NCBI GenBank assembly: GCA_020633205.1
Contig: JACKEB010000013.1
Span: 124,001-188,000 of the forward strand
DNA from: Polyangiaceae bacterium
Lineage (GTDB): Bacteria; Myxococcota_A; Polyangia; Polyangiales; Polyangiaceae
Length of the DNA: 64,000 bases
Reading direction: 5' to 3'
Position numbers and translations under genes: made by a program. The notes beneath the pieces were generated by a model. The model saw nothing but the letters and a program-made list of their open reading frames with translations, searched no databases and was not told the origin of the DNA. Position 1 is the first letter of the stretch. Each line of letters opens with the position of its first letter. Below are positions 1 to 7,893 of the stretch, one piece after another.

Positions 1-339
1 CTGCGCTCCGCTAGCTTTTGCGGCGACTCGTACTGGGACAACGAGGCGTGCACCTACTCGGTCACGTGCGGCGGCGAGTCGGTTGAGTTGACTTATGTGT
101 GCCGCGGCGCGGCGTTTGAGTTGCTGGGGACGCCATGCGGTGAACCCTTTGCCCTGTGTCCCGAGTACGACTTGATTTGCGACGGAGTCTGGAAGTTCGC
201 GTACACCAAGGAGTGCCCCGGCGCGTTCGCCAAGGAGGGAGACGCCTGCGGCGCGGTGGAAGCGAATGGCTGTGAAGTGGGCTGTCGCTTTCGGTGTGCT
301 GGCGTGCCGAGAGAGCGGCGCCTCGAGGCGTGCAACTAA
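1..339 (+). CDS. Cys-rich secreted protein, C-terminal part (5' cut by window edge)
   Basis: The frame is open from the first base and ends at TAA 337-339, so only the last 112 codons are visible. The segment is rich in cysteine and contains a C-x-Y-x-V-x-C motif (CTYSVTC, about visible residues 17-23) followed by an aromatic stretch and another Cys. The same arrangement occurs in the three downstream paralogues (CQYTIGC, CEYDVAC, CDYAVAC). Unlike them it has no Pro-rich CPAEK hinge and no second C-terminal domain, so it is a shorter member of the family. By analogy it should be an exported lipoprotein, but its signal peptide is outside the window. Function unknown. Confidence 0.75.
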   Translation: MRSASFCGDSYWDNEACTYSVTCGGESVELTYVCRGAAFELLGTPCGEPFALCPEYDLICDGVWKFAYTKECPGAFAKEGDACGAVEANGCEVGCRFRCAGVPRERRLEACN

Positions 340-370
340 GCGACTCGCGTCGCCAGGGGAGTCGCGGAAG

Positions 371-386
371 TGTGCCAACTGGCACA
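371..386. promoter_or_regulatory. Perfect inverted repeat upstream of a -24/-12 promoter
   Basis: TGTGCCA-AC-TGGCACA is a 7-2-7 perfect inverted repeat. It is centred about 60 bp upstream of the GG of the sigma-54-like promoter at 439-454, a usual place for an activator (enhancer) site. A TGTGCCAA half-site recurs at 1462-1469 before the next paralogue. A role as activator site is inference. Confidence 0.4.
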
Positions 387-438
387 TCCCCGGGCTGTGA
401 CTCGCCCGGATTTCCGCGCACGAAGACGCCCGGTGAGC

Positions 439-454
439 TGGCACGCATGCTGCT
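439..454 (+). promoter_or_regulatory. Sigma-54 (-24/-12) promoter
   Basis: TGGCACGCATGCTGCT matches the consensus TGGCACG-N4-TTGCW with one mismatch, a C for the first T of the -12 element. The invariant GG (440-441) and GC (452-453) have the correct 12-nt offset. The predicted transcript start is near 465, one base before the ATG at 466. Confidence 0.6.
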
Positions 455-465
455 TTTCAGAGCAC

Positions 466-1419
466 ATGGCTTTGGGGACTCGAGCGAAGTTGAAGGGCAT
501 TCGTACGCCGTTCGTGGTGACCACCGCGGCGGCACTGGCTGTGGCGTGCGGAGGGAGCGCGTTCGACAGTGGTGGTTCGGGAGGGAATGGCGGCAGCGGC
601 GCGGTTGGCGGCAGCGGTGCGGTTGGCGGTAGCGGTGCGGTTGGCGGCAGCGCTGGCTCCTCTGGCAGCGCTGGCTCCTCTGGCAGCGTGGGCACCGGAG
701 GCAGCGCTGGCGCTGGCGGCTCTCCTGCTTGTCCAACCACGCCGCCCTCAGCCTTCGAAGCCTGCCCTGAGGGCATCAACGAAGCGGGCGGCTGCCAATA
801 CACAATTGGCTGCCAGAGCGGGACCTATCCCTTCACCTTCAAATGCAACGACTACGGCACTTGGACGTTGGAGAGCTACGCTTGCTCGAACCCCTACGAC
901 TCGTGCCCGGGCACCGAGATCACCTGCTACGACCAGTGGCAGATCTGGGAGGGCACCAATCCGCCTCCGCCTTGCCCTGCGGAAAAGCCTGCGCCCAGTA
1001 GCTCATGCGACAACAACTGGGGCTTTGGGCCGGCGACTTGCGGCTACCCGTGCGAGAACGGCCAAGGTTGGACCGTCGGCACCTGCTACTACTGGAGCGA
1101 CCCAATTTGGGCCTTCGACGGAGCCTGCAAGGGAGACTGCTCTGCGCAGGACGCCGAGCTGCTCCAGTACATCGAGCAGAACAAGAGCTGCAACACAGTG
1201 GAAGACTGCAAGATCGTCTACACCAACGGCTGCTCCGCGCGTACGGAGCACTGTAGCGGTGCGTTCTACGTGAACAAGGCCGCTTCAGAGGCGGAGATTG
1301 GCAAGCTCGATTCGGCGCTCTCCAGCTGCATGGAAGGTGGATCGTGTGCAGTGTGTGATGGGATCCCGGCACCTGTCGCCTGCAACAGCGGCGTGTGTGG
1401 GGCCGAGCTGGGCAACTAG
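466..1419 (+). CDS. Cys-rich lipoprotein, tandem paralogue A
   Basis: A 317-residue predicted lipoprotein. A basic n-region and hydrophobic stretch end in a lipobox (LAVAC, Cys28). A Gly/Ser-rich linker follows (about 37-86, with three GSGAVG units at 592-645), then a first Cys-rich domain (about 89-165) with CQYTIGC, a Pro-rich hinge containing PPCPAEKPAP, and a second Cys-rich domain to the end. The second domain contains TCGYPC, WAFDGAC and an ELLQYIEQ...C...DCKI segment. Many paired cysteines suggest a disulfide-stabilised surface protein. It is one of four tandem paralogues. ATG 466 is the first in-frame start with a signal sequence, but the -24/-12 promoter would start transcription at about 465. 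TTG 490, which also leaves a good signal peptide, is therefore a real alternative. Function unknown. Confidence 0.85.
   Translation: MALGTRAKLKGIRTPFVVTTAAALAVACGGSAFDSGGSGGNGGSGAVGGSGAVGGSGAVGGSAGSSGSAGSSGSVGTGGSAGAGGSPACPTTPPSAFEACPEGINEAGGCQYTIGCQSGTYPFTFKCNDYGTWTLESYACSNPYDSCPGTEITCYDQWQIWEGTNPPPPCPAEKPAPSSSCDNNWGFGPATCGYPCENGQGWTVGTCYYWSDPIWAFDGACKGDCSAQDAELLQYIEQNKSCNTVEDCKIVYTNGCSARTEHCSGAFYVNKAASEAEIGKLDSALSSCMEGGSCAVCDGIPAPVACNSGVCGAELGN
592..645 (+). repeat. 18-bp coding tandem repeat (GSGAVG x3)
   Basis: Three near-identical 18-bp units encode the hexapeptide GSGAVG in the linker of lipoprotein A, followed by diverged GSAGSS units. The same unit is expanded to six copies in the next paralogue. 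Confidence 0.8.
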
Positions 1420-1507
1420 CGATCGACACCGGAGTGGATCCGCAAGGTCGCGGTTTCGAATTGTGCCAAAGTGTGCGGCCGCGCATCGTGGTCGCGGTTT
1501 CAGCGCG

Positions 1508-1523
1508 TGGCATGGGGATTGCT
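1508..1523 (+). promoter_or_regulatory. Sigma-54 (-24/-12) promoter
   Basis: TGGCATGGGGATTGCT fits TGGCACG-N4-TTGCW with one mismatch (T for C in the -24 element) and a perfect TTGCT -12 element. GG 1509-1510 and GC 1521-1522 are correctly spaced. Its last base is exactly 12 nt before the ATG at 1535, the same geometry as the promoter of the preceding paralogue. Confidence 0.65.
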
Positions 1524-1534
1524 CCGGCCCCCGC

Positions 1535-2497
1535 ATGCATCTGAAGACAGGTCTGGGCGCAGAGCCTCGAGGTAAGCTAGCGGCGTTGCGCGTGCCGCTC
1601 ATGGTGACCACTGCAGTTGTTGCTCTCGTTGCGTGCGATGGTTCGACGAACGGTGAATCTGGAAACAACGGCGGCAGCGGTGCGGTCGGCGGCAGCGGTG
1701 CGGTCGGTGGCAGCGGCGCGGTCGGTGGCAGCGGTGCAGTCGGCGGCAGCGGTGCAGTTGGCGGCAGCGGTGCCGTCGCTGGCAGCGGCGTTGGGGGTAC
1801 CGGCTCTGGGGAGTGCCCCGCGGAGCGACCCTGGCAAGGGAGTGGCTGCGCCAGCGTCCCCAGAGGGCTGGAATGTGAGTACGACGTCGCCTGTCAGACC
1901 GCGACCCAGCGCTTCACCTACGTTTGTAATGGCCGGTGGGAGCTTCAGCCCTCCTCGTGCAGCAACGAATGGGAGTCTTGCGGTTGGACCAACATCCATT
2001 GCCACAACGGGAGCTGGTTCGAGTATGACGATGAGCTCGATCCTCCTCCGCCTTGCCCCGCGGAAAAACGTGACCCTGGGAGTAGCTGCGCTGACGACCG
2101 AACCATCTTTGGGGTACCGACGTGTGGTTACTTCTGTCCGGACGGCCAGACGTGGACTGTGGGGTCTTGCTACCTCAACGAAGACCCCACGTGGGCATTC
2201 GACGGTGCGTGTGCCGGTGATTGTTCCAACTCAGGCCTGCTAGGCTACGTCGAGCAGCACAAGTACTGCAGCACCGCGAGCGACTGCCAAATCGTTCAGA
2301 CCAGCGGATGCTCGTCGGTCACGGATCACTGCTCCGGTGCGCTTTATGTAAACCAAGACGCCGATGCGACGGAAATTGGCAGGCTCGATCAAGCCCTGAC
2401 ACAGTGCCAGCAGACGGGAGGCTGCGCCGCCTGCGCGGATACTCCGCCTCCGCCGGCCTGCGTGGAACGGCAGTGCGTGCCGCAGCCCGCGAGTTAG
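1535..2497 (+). CDS. Cys-rich lipoprotein, tandem paralogue B
   Basis: A 320-residue paralogue of the preceding gene. The lipobox is ALVAC (Cys34 from ATG 1535), followed by a linker of six GSGAVG-type hexapeptides (about residues 47-82). The first Cys domain holds CEYDVAC; then come the hinge with PPCPAEKRDPG and the second Cys domain (TCGYFC, WAFDGACAGDC, GYVEQHKYC, SDCQIV, TDHCSGALYVNQ). The C-terminal domain is the best conserved part of the family. A sigma-54-like promoter ends 12 nt before the ATG, so the physiological start may be TTG 1586, which follows GAGGT at 1569-1573 and leaves a compact signal peptide. Exported to the envelope; function unknown. Confidence 0.85.
   Translation: MHLKTGLGAEPRGKLAALRVPLMVTTAVVALVACDGSTNGESGNNGGSGAVGGSGAVGGSGAVGGSGAVGGSGAVGGSGAVAGSGVGGTGSGECPAERPWQGSGCASVPRGLECEYDVACQTATQRFTYVCNGRWELQPSSCSNEWESCGWTNIHCHNGSWFEYDDELDPPPPCPAEKRDPGSSCADDRTIFGVPTCGYFCPDGQTWTVGSCYLNEDPTWAFDGACAGDCSNSGLLGYVEQHKYCSTASDCQIVQTSGCSSVTDHCSGALYVNQDADATEIGRLDQALTQCQQTGGCAACADTPPPPACVERQCVPQPAS
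1673..1780 (+). repeat. 18-bp coding tandem repeat (GSGAVG x6)
   Basis: Six 18-bp units, differing mainly at third positions, encode GSGAVG five times and GSGAVA once in the post-lipobox linker. The copy-number difference from paralogue A (six against three) suggests slippage-prone length variation. Confidence 0.85.
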
Positions 2498-2635
2498 GGG
2501 GCTCGAAGTATTGCCTGGAGGAAACAAGGGCCAGACGATACTCCGAGAGGTAAATGATCTGCGCCGTCGCTGGGGCCGCTCGCGTCTTGCCTTTGAGTTG
2601 GCGGTCGTGGTGATTGCTGGTAGGCTTTGGGAGAT

Positions 2636-3508
2636 ATGAAGACCTCGCGGAAGCGCTTGCCATTCGTGGTGACGACGGCAGCGGTGCTCAGTGGTTGTGG
2701 CGGCAATTCAGATGGCGGCGCTTCGCGCGGCGATGGTGGGAGTGCCGGAGTTTCCGTCGGCGGAATGGGGGGGACTTCCACCGCGGGCGAAGGCGGTTCA
2801 TCAGGTAGCGGCACTGGAGAGTGCCCGGCAGAGGCTCCGCGCTACCTCGGGTGTCTTGGTGTTGGCGCCGGCACGACTTGCGACTACGCGGTCGCGTGTC
2901 AAAGCAGCGAGCAGACCGTTCGCTTCACTTGCGACTCAGCGGGCTACTGGCAGGCAGGCGGCAACTGTGATTTGCCCTACGACTACTGCGCCGACGCAGA
3001 CGTGGAGTGCCGGGGTGGCGACTGGACGCCGCGCCACCCCGAGCCCTTCGTTGGCAACCCACCGCCACCTTGCCCCGCGGAAAAGCCAGCGCCCGGTTCC
3101 AGCTGCGCGGACTCCACGCTCGAGTGGGGGTCGCCTACGTGCGGGTACTCCTGCCCGAACGGCACGGAGTGGACCGTCGGGTCGTGCCACGCCTCAGGTC
3201 CAGTTTGGGCGTTCGATGGCGCCTGTGCTGGCGATTGTTCTAACGCGCCCCTACTCGCGTACGTGGAATTCAAGCGGAGCTGCAAGAAGGTCAGCGACTG
3301 CCAGATCGTTCGGATCAGCGGCTGTTCGACGATCACCGACCACTGCTCAGGCACGTTCTACGTGAACCAGTCCGCGGACCCCGCGGAGATCAGGCGCTTG
3401 GACCAAGACTTGGAAGCCTGCCAAGCGGCGGGTTGCACCCGGTGTGGTCAACCCGCGCCGGCAGCGGCCTGCGTGGACAACCGCTGCGTGCCTGCTGACG
3501 GAAGCTGA
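2636..3508 (+). CDS. Cys-rich lipoprotein, tandem paralogue C
   Basis: A 290-residue third full paralogue. ATG 2636 follows GGGAG and gives a short basic signal peptide ending in LSGC (Cys21). The linker (about 22-60) is Gly/Ser-rich but lacks the regular GSGAVG units of its neighbours. It keeps CDYAVAC, the hinge PPCPAEKPAPGSSC, TCGYSC, WAFDGACAGDC, SDCQIV and TDHCSGTFYVNQ, and ends in a Cys-rich tail. Its upstream region has only a poor -24/-12 candidate (GG 2603-2604, GC 2616-2617, one base too far apart), so it may be controlled differently from A and B. Function unknown. Confidence 0.85.
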   Translation: MKTSRKRLPFVVTTAAVLSGCGGNSDGGASRGDGGSAGVSVGGMGGTSTAGEGGSSGSGTGECPAEAPRYLGCLGVGAGTTCDYAVACQSSEQTVRFTCDSAGYWQAGGNCDLPYDYCADADVECRGGDWTPRHPEPFVGNPPPPCPAEKPAPGSSCADSTLEWGSPTCGYSCPNGTEWTVGSCHASGPVWAFDGACAGDCSNAPLLAYVEFKRSCKKVSDCQIVRISGCSTITDHCSGTFYVNQSADPAEIRRLDQDLEACQAAGCTRCGQPAPAAACVDNRCVPADGS

Positions 3509-3514
3509 GCGCTC

Positions 3515-5125
3515 CTAGATCTCGAACGCCATCGCCTCGAGCCGTGCCTGCTCACGAGCCCGCAAGATCTCTCGTGAGAGCTGGTTCAGGTCGGAGCGCA
3601 TCGCGTTACGGGTGACCTCGATGCGGCTCTCCACCAAGCTGCTCGCGGTGTCGAACTTGTCCTGGAGGGCGCTGACCAGCTCTTCGAGTTCGCGATCGAG
3701 CTCCAGGAGCTCTGCTTCGGTGCCCTCAATCAGCTGCTCGAGGGTTTGGGGCAGCACGTCATCCAGGGGCGCGAGGACTTCTTCCGCGTCCAGCTCCGGA
3801 AACAGCCGCTTGTAGCCTTCCAGTGTTCCCCACAGCTCGAAGGCTTGCTCCGCGTGAGGCACTTCGCTTTGCAGGTCGCTGAGGGTCGACTCGAGATATT
3901 GCCACGCGGAACGATAGCGTGCGAACTCGCGCTGGTAGTTCATCTCCTCGATGCGTGGCCACAGGTGATGCCTGAAGCTGTGGTCGTAGCTCGTCGCCGC
4001 GTCTTGCAGGCTGTTGCTTGCTTCGGGCAGCTTCTTGAAGATGCGCTTCGACAGCTCCTCGGCGCACACCAGGAGCGTCTGGGGAACGATGCGCTGCCGG
4101 AGCCGGTGAATCGCGCGATCCGTCAGCATGCTGGCCTGGCTGACGGTGATGTCCGTTGCCTCGTCCAAGGTGTGCGCAAACTGATCCACCCAGAGCCTGA
4201 GCTGGGTCAGGTGATGCTGGTAGATCTGCTCGCGCTGCTCCGCGGCGCCCGCGTTCAGCTGCTGCAGGTGTCTCACGGCCTGCTGAGACTTGGAGTACAA
4301 GAAGAGATACAGCCCGACGTACACCAAACCGTATGCCGCCAACCAAAGCCCGAGGGCGATCAGCGTGGGTGCGTTTTCGTTGATGGTATCCGTGAAGAAG
4401 CCGTGACCTGGCAGCTTGAAGCGGCCGTGCATCCACAGGTCGACTTCGTGAATCAGGCGCCGGCGCGCGCCGAGGGCGATGTCGATCAGCACCACACTGA
4501 CGATCAGCACCACCAAGGACAGCCGGCGGAGCAGCACGCCTAGGGGCATTTGCGCGTTCTGACTCATGCGCGCGAGGTGCTGAGAGCTGTAGACGACGTC
4601 AGCCGCACCCAAGAAGAAGACCAGCGCACGCCGGACGAAGCCGTAGCGTGAGCGCAGGGCGAGCTTGAAGTTCGTTTCGTCTGGCGCGGGCTCGCGCTCC
4701 AGGCGCCCGAAGTTCGGCTTCAAGCTCACCGCGTCTCGCTTACCCTTGCGGTGCCTGATCGAGAGCGGCTCGATCTCCTCAGCCGGCTCCGCCGAGAACA
4801 GCCGCTCCACAAAGTCTTTCCGTACGGATTTCGCTCGGATGGCCTCGCGCAGCTCCACCAGCTGACGCTCCACACGCAGCGAGTACAGCTCCGCGTCGGC
4901 GTCCTTCAAGTCGCCGGATAGCTTGCGCCAAATCTTGGAGGCCTTGGCTTTCCACTGGCTGCGCGCGCGGTGGGTGCGCTCCTGCGTTGCCGCGGCCGCC
5001 TCTTGGACGAGTCGTGCTTGGAGGCTGCGGAAGCGCGTCAGCCAGAAGACCTTGTGCACGAAATAGCCGAGGGCCAGGAAGGTCGCCCCATAGAAGGCCG
5101 TCGCAAGCAAGTCCCCGAAGCTCAT
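3515..5125 (-). CDS. Unrecognised coiled-coil membrane protein
   Basis: A 536-residue protein with no family I recognise. Hydrophobic segments lie at about 5-29, 162-179, 196-218 and 252-277. Between the first and second is a charged, likely helical stretch (about 35-150). After the last segment, the protein from about 280 to the end is almost entirely charged heptad-like helix, ending in an extended Glu/Leu/Arg-rich coiled coil (about 430-536). This suggests an inner-membrane protein with a large coiled-coil cytoplasmic or periplasmic part, perhaps a scaffold or sensor. It is convergent with the Cys-rich array and shows no operon partner. Confidence 0.8.
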   Translation of the reverse strand: MSFGDLLATAFYGATFLALGYFVHKVFWLTRFRSLQARLVQEAAAATQERTHRARSQWKAKASKIWRKLSGDLKDADAELYSLRVERQLVELREAIRAKSVRKDFVERLFSAEPAEEIEPLSIRHRKGKRDAVSLKPNFGRLEREPAPDETNFKLALRSRYGFVRRALVFFLGAADVVYSSQHLARMSQNAQMPLGVLLRRLSLVVLIVSVVLIDIALGARRRLIHEVDLWMHGRFKLPGHGFFTDTINENAPTLIALGLWLAAYGLVYVGLYLFLYSKSQQAVRHLQQLNAGAAEQREQIYQHHLTQLRLWVDQFAHTLDEATDITVSQASMLTDRAIHRLRQRIVPQTLLVCAEELSKRIFKKLPEASNSLQDAATSYDHSFRHHLWPRIEEMNYQREFARYRSAWQYLESTLSDLQSEVPHAEQAFELWGTLEGYKRLFPELDAEEVLAPLDDVLPQTLEQLIEGTEAELLELDRELEELVSALQDKFDTASSLVESRIEVTRNAMRSDLNQLSREILRAREQARLEAMAFEI

Positions 5126-5282
5126 CGTTCCGCTCGGCGCATGCCATGCAATGTCTAGCGAGACTTTGCAAGGCCCGCATCGGCAGCAGCTTGGCGCCGA
5201 TCCAGAGCCTAGCCTAGATGGCGGATTTTTGGGGGCGCTGTCAGGGATTCAGGGAGGCGCGTCTCGGGGCCAATGGTCCTAG

Positions 5283-6494
5283 CTAGTTCAGCTGTTCCTC
5301 GTACTGGCTCACGGCCGTGAACGTCGCCTGGATCCCCGAGAGCGCCTGTCCGGCGCTCGCTGAGCACTGAAGCAGCTCTTCGAACGCCGCAGTGGTCGCG
5401 AAGTTGACCACCTCCGTCGCGCTCGTTTGAGCCAGCTGACCGTCGGCGCAGCCATCCCACAGCATGGTCGCGAGGTTCGCGTTGGTGATGTTGTACGCCT
5501 GGGCGACGGCTACCAGGTCTTGGCCTTGGGTGTTGGTGAGTCCACACAGATCGCTGAAGGCCAAGTGCCCGGCGTTGCCCAGGCCTACCAAACGCTTCTT
5601 GGGTGGAGCTGCCGCGTAGGCGTCGCTCTGCCTCGAGAAGGCCACGACACCGTCGTCCAGCGCGCCCATGATGAGTGTGGACTCCGGCGCAGGGTCGACG
5701 CCGCCTGAGGCCATCGGGATCAGCACCTTGACCCCGGCGGTCTGACCAAACCCAGCGATGCCACCGCCGCCCGCGCTGTGGCCGGCCATGCCAATGCGCG
5801 TGAGATCCGCTCGATCCCCGAGGAAATCGAGGCCGGCGCTCCCGGTGCTTAGCGCACTGAGCAAGGCGCTGGTGTCTCCCGGTAGGTCAGCGCCAAACTT
5901 GAACTGCAACAAGTCTCCCAGATAGAGGCCCTGGTGATCCTGGCTCAGCACGATGAACCCTCGGCTTGCCCAGTGGGTCATCTGGCTCAGGCTCTGGGTG
6001 CGGAACGCTGCGGTGCCGTGAATGAAGATCAGCACCGGGTAGGGGCCGCGCCCTGTGTCCAGGGGTAGGTCGCGATAGCAATCGCAGGCTTGCCAGGGGT
6101 TGTCCTCATCGGGGATCTTTCCCTGCTCTGCGTCGGGCAACCAATTCCTGAGATCGTAGACTACGCTCTCTTGCCCGCGCTCGCTGGCGTATTCCGCGGG
6201 GTACCAAATCTCGGTGGTGACGCCGCCCACATCCAACGTGCGGGCTCCGACGGGCCACGGGCCGCGCTCTCCAGGATCTTCGGAGATCTCGAACAGCTTC
6301 GAGCCGCAGCGCTCCTCCTCAGGAGGCAGCGTGACCTGTCCGCTACTTCCTCCGGCTCCGCCTCCGCCGCTCGCGCCGCTGCCGCCAGTGCCTCCCGTCG
6401 CGCCGCTGCCTTCGCTTCCGCCCGAATCCGAGCCGCAGGCGGTGCTCAGGCTAAGCAACGCTAAACACACCGTTCCCAACCCCACTCGCGTCAT
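5283..6494 (-). CDS. Secreted alpha/beta-hydrolase lipoprotein (PAF-acetylhydrolase-like)
   Basis: A 403-residue exported hydrolase. From ATG 6494 the signal peptide ends in a LSTAC lipobox (Cys20), followed by a Gly/Ser/Ala linker (about 22-52). The catalytic domain shows an oxyanion-loop motif FIHGTAA, a nucleophile elbow AGHSAGG (Ser240), an acid candidate in GALDDG (about 280) and a late His in GNAGHLAF (His310). The layout resembles the platelet-activating-factor acetylhydrolase/dienelactone-hydrolase branch, which cleaves short acyl esters; the substrate is unknown. An in-frame start at 6530 would add 12 residues before the signal sequence and is less likely. The gene is followed by 157 bp before the divergent-side neighbour and stands alone. 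Confidence 0.85.
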   Translation of the reverse strand: MTRVGLGTVCLALLSLSTACGSDSGGSEGSGATGGTGGSGASGGGGAGGSSGQVTLPPEEERCGSKLFEISEDPGERGPWPVGARTLDVGGVTTEIWYPAEYASERGQESVVYDLRNWLPDAEQGKIPDEDNPWQACDCYRDLPLDTGRGPYPVLIFIHGTAAFRTQSLSQMTHWASRGFIVLSQDHQGLYLGDLLQFKFGADLPGDTSALLSALSTGSAGLDFLGDRADLTRIGMAGHSAGGGGIAGFGQTAGVKVLIPMASGGVDPAPESTLIMGALDDGVVAFSRQSDAYAAAPPKKRLVGLGNAGHLAFSDLCGLTNTQGQDLVAVAQAYNITNANLATMLWDGCADGQLAQTSATEVVNFATTAAFEELLQCSASAGQALSGIQATFTAVSQYEEQLN

Positions 6495-6615
6495 GCCGAG
6501 CAGGCTGACCGAAGCTCGGTCCAAGCGCAATGTGAGAAGTGCTACTTTTAACTACGTTTCAGCTTGGCTGTTCAAGCGCCAGGACCACTTCAACGGTACG
6601 GGCTGGAATCGCTTG

Positions 6616-7863
6616 CTAGATGGGGTCGATGACCACGCAGTTGCGTCCGCGGTTCTTGGCTTCGTAGAGCCGCGCATCGGCGACCGCAATGAGCTCTTGG
6701 GCCGTGGGAGCGGTCACGCAATCCAGGGACGCACACCCCGCGCTCAGGGTCACGGGGATCTGCTTCCCTTCGTGGTCCACTGGGGAGCGCCCGACCACGC
6801 TGCGTATCCGCTCGGCAGCACAGAAGGCGCCGTTCAAGTCGACGTTGCGTACGATCACCAGGAACTCTTCCCCGCCATAGCGCGCGAACACGTCTTCCGT
6901 TCGCAGCTCACGCTTGGCGAGCTTCGCCAGGTGCTTGAGCACTGCATCGCCCGCCTGGTGGCCGTGCTCGTCGTTGACGCGTTTGAAGTGATCGAGGTCG
7001 ACCAAGATCACGCTCAGCATGGAACGGTGGCGCACCGCGTAGGCGATTTCAGCAGCTAGGCGCTCCTCACCATGGCGGCGATTGTGCGCGCCGGTGAGTG
7101 GATCGAGGATGCTCGAGGAATACAGCCGCTCGAGCATCGACTTCTGCTGACCATCCATCAGGGAGAAACGGAAGCTGACGCGCGGACCGAGCTGCAGGCA
7201 GTCTCCATCGCGGAGTTGCAGGCTGGTCACGTTACGCCCGCCGACATAGCAGCCATTGCGAGAGCCCAGGTCCTCGAGCCAGATCTCACCTGACTTCAAG
7301 TGGAGCCGAGCGTGCTTGCGGCTAACGCCAGCGTCATCGATTTGTAGGTCGGCGGAGGGGCTGCGACCGAGCACGATGCCACCTGGAGGGATGGTCCGCA
7401 CGGCTCCCGCGCCATGCCCGTCCATGCGCACCAACACTGGCGTCTCCCGTGCTGGCGGGATCGAACCGGTCGCTTCAATGACCTCGAAGCGACCCGTTTC
7501 ACGCTCTTCTTCGCTCTCGAACGTTTCCCCGAGGAATTCGTCTTCGTGGAGCGGTCGGTAGCTCGAGCGCTGAGGACGCTCGTAGCGCCAGCCCGACTCG
7601 ACTCTCGCGGTCGGCTGTTCGCCGAGGGGCGGCCGGGTTGGCAGCCAGGGGCGCTCCAGGGTGTTTATCCGCACTGCCGGCATCTCCGGAGCGGTTGGCT
7701 TATGTGCGAAGTGCGTTTCCGACCCAGTGCGCAGGCGCGCGCCAGACTCCGTACGGGCCGGGCTAGGGACAGGTTCGCTCTGCGCCTTCACAGGGTCTGG
7801 TAACGGTCGCCTTAGCTCGAGCTTGAGCGCGATCGGTGAAAAGCGCCCGACGCCGCGCCTCAC
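6616..7863 (-). CDS. FHA-GGDEF diguanylate cyclase
   Basis: A 415-residue cytoplasmic signalling protein. The first 140 residues look disordered and Arg/Pro-rich. An FHA domain (about 142-235) has the phosphothreonine-binding residues GRS (166-168), SRKH (181-184) and NG (203-204). A GGDEF domain (about 250-412) carries an intact GGEEF active-site loop (330-334) and an RxxD product-inhibition site, RTED (321-324), at the expected spacing. It should therefore make c-di-GMP from two GTP and be feedback inhibited, with activity or location set by a phosphorylated partner bound to the FHA domain. The start is GTG at 7863. It lies 30 bp after the ATP-cone gene on the same strand and may be cotranscribed. 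Confidence 0.92.
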   Translation of the reverse strand: MRRGVGRFSPIALKLELRRPLPDPVKAQSEPVPSPARTESGARLRTGSETHFAHKPTAPEMPAVRINTLERPWLPTRPPLGEQPTARVESGWRYERPQRSSYRPLHEDEFLGETFESEEERETGRFEVIEATGSIPPARETPVLVRMDGHGAGAVRTIPPGGIVLGRSPSADLQIDDAGVSRKHARLHLKSGEIWLEDLGSRNGCYVGGRNVTSLQLRDGDCLQLGPRVSFRFSLMDGQQKSMLERLYSSSILDPLTGAHNRRHGEERLAAEIAYAVRHRSMLSVILVDLDHFKRVNDEHGHQAGDAVLKHLAKLAKRELRTEDVFARYGGEEFLVIVRNVDLNGAFCAAERIRSVVGRSPVDHEGKQIPVTLSAGCASLDCVTAPTAQELIAVADARLYEAKNRGRNCVVIDPI

Positions 7864-7893
7864 CCCCGAAAAAACATTCGGATCTACCGGGGA

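Noticed and set aside
2603..2618. A -24/-12 promoter before the third full array gene
   Set aside because: GG and GC are 13 rather than 12 nt apart and the -24 box is poor; not called.
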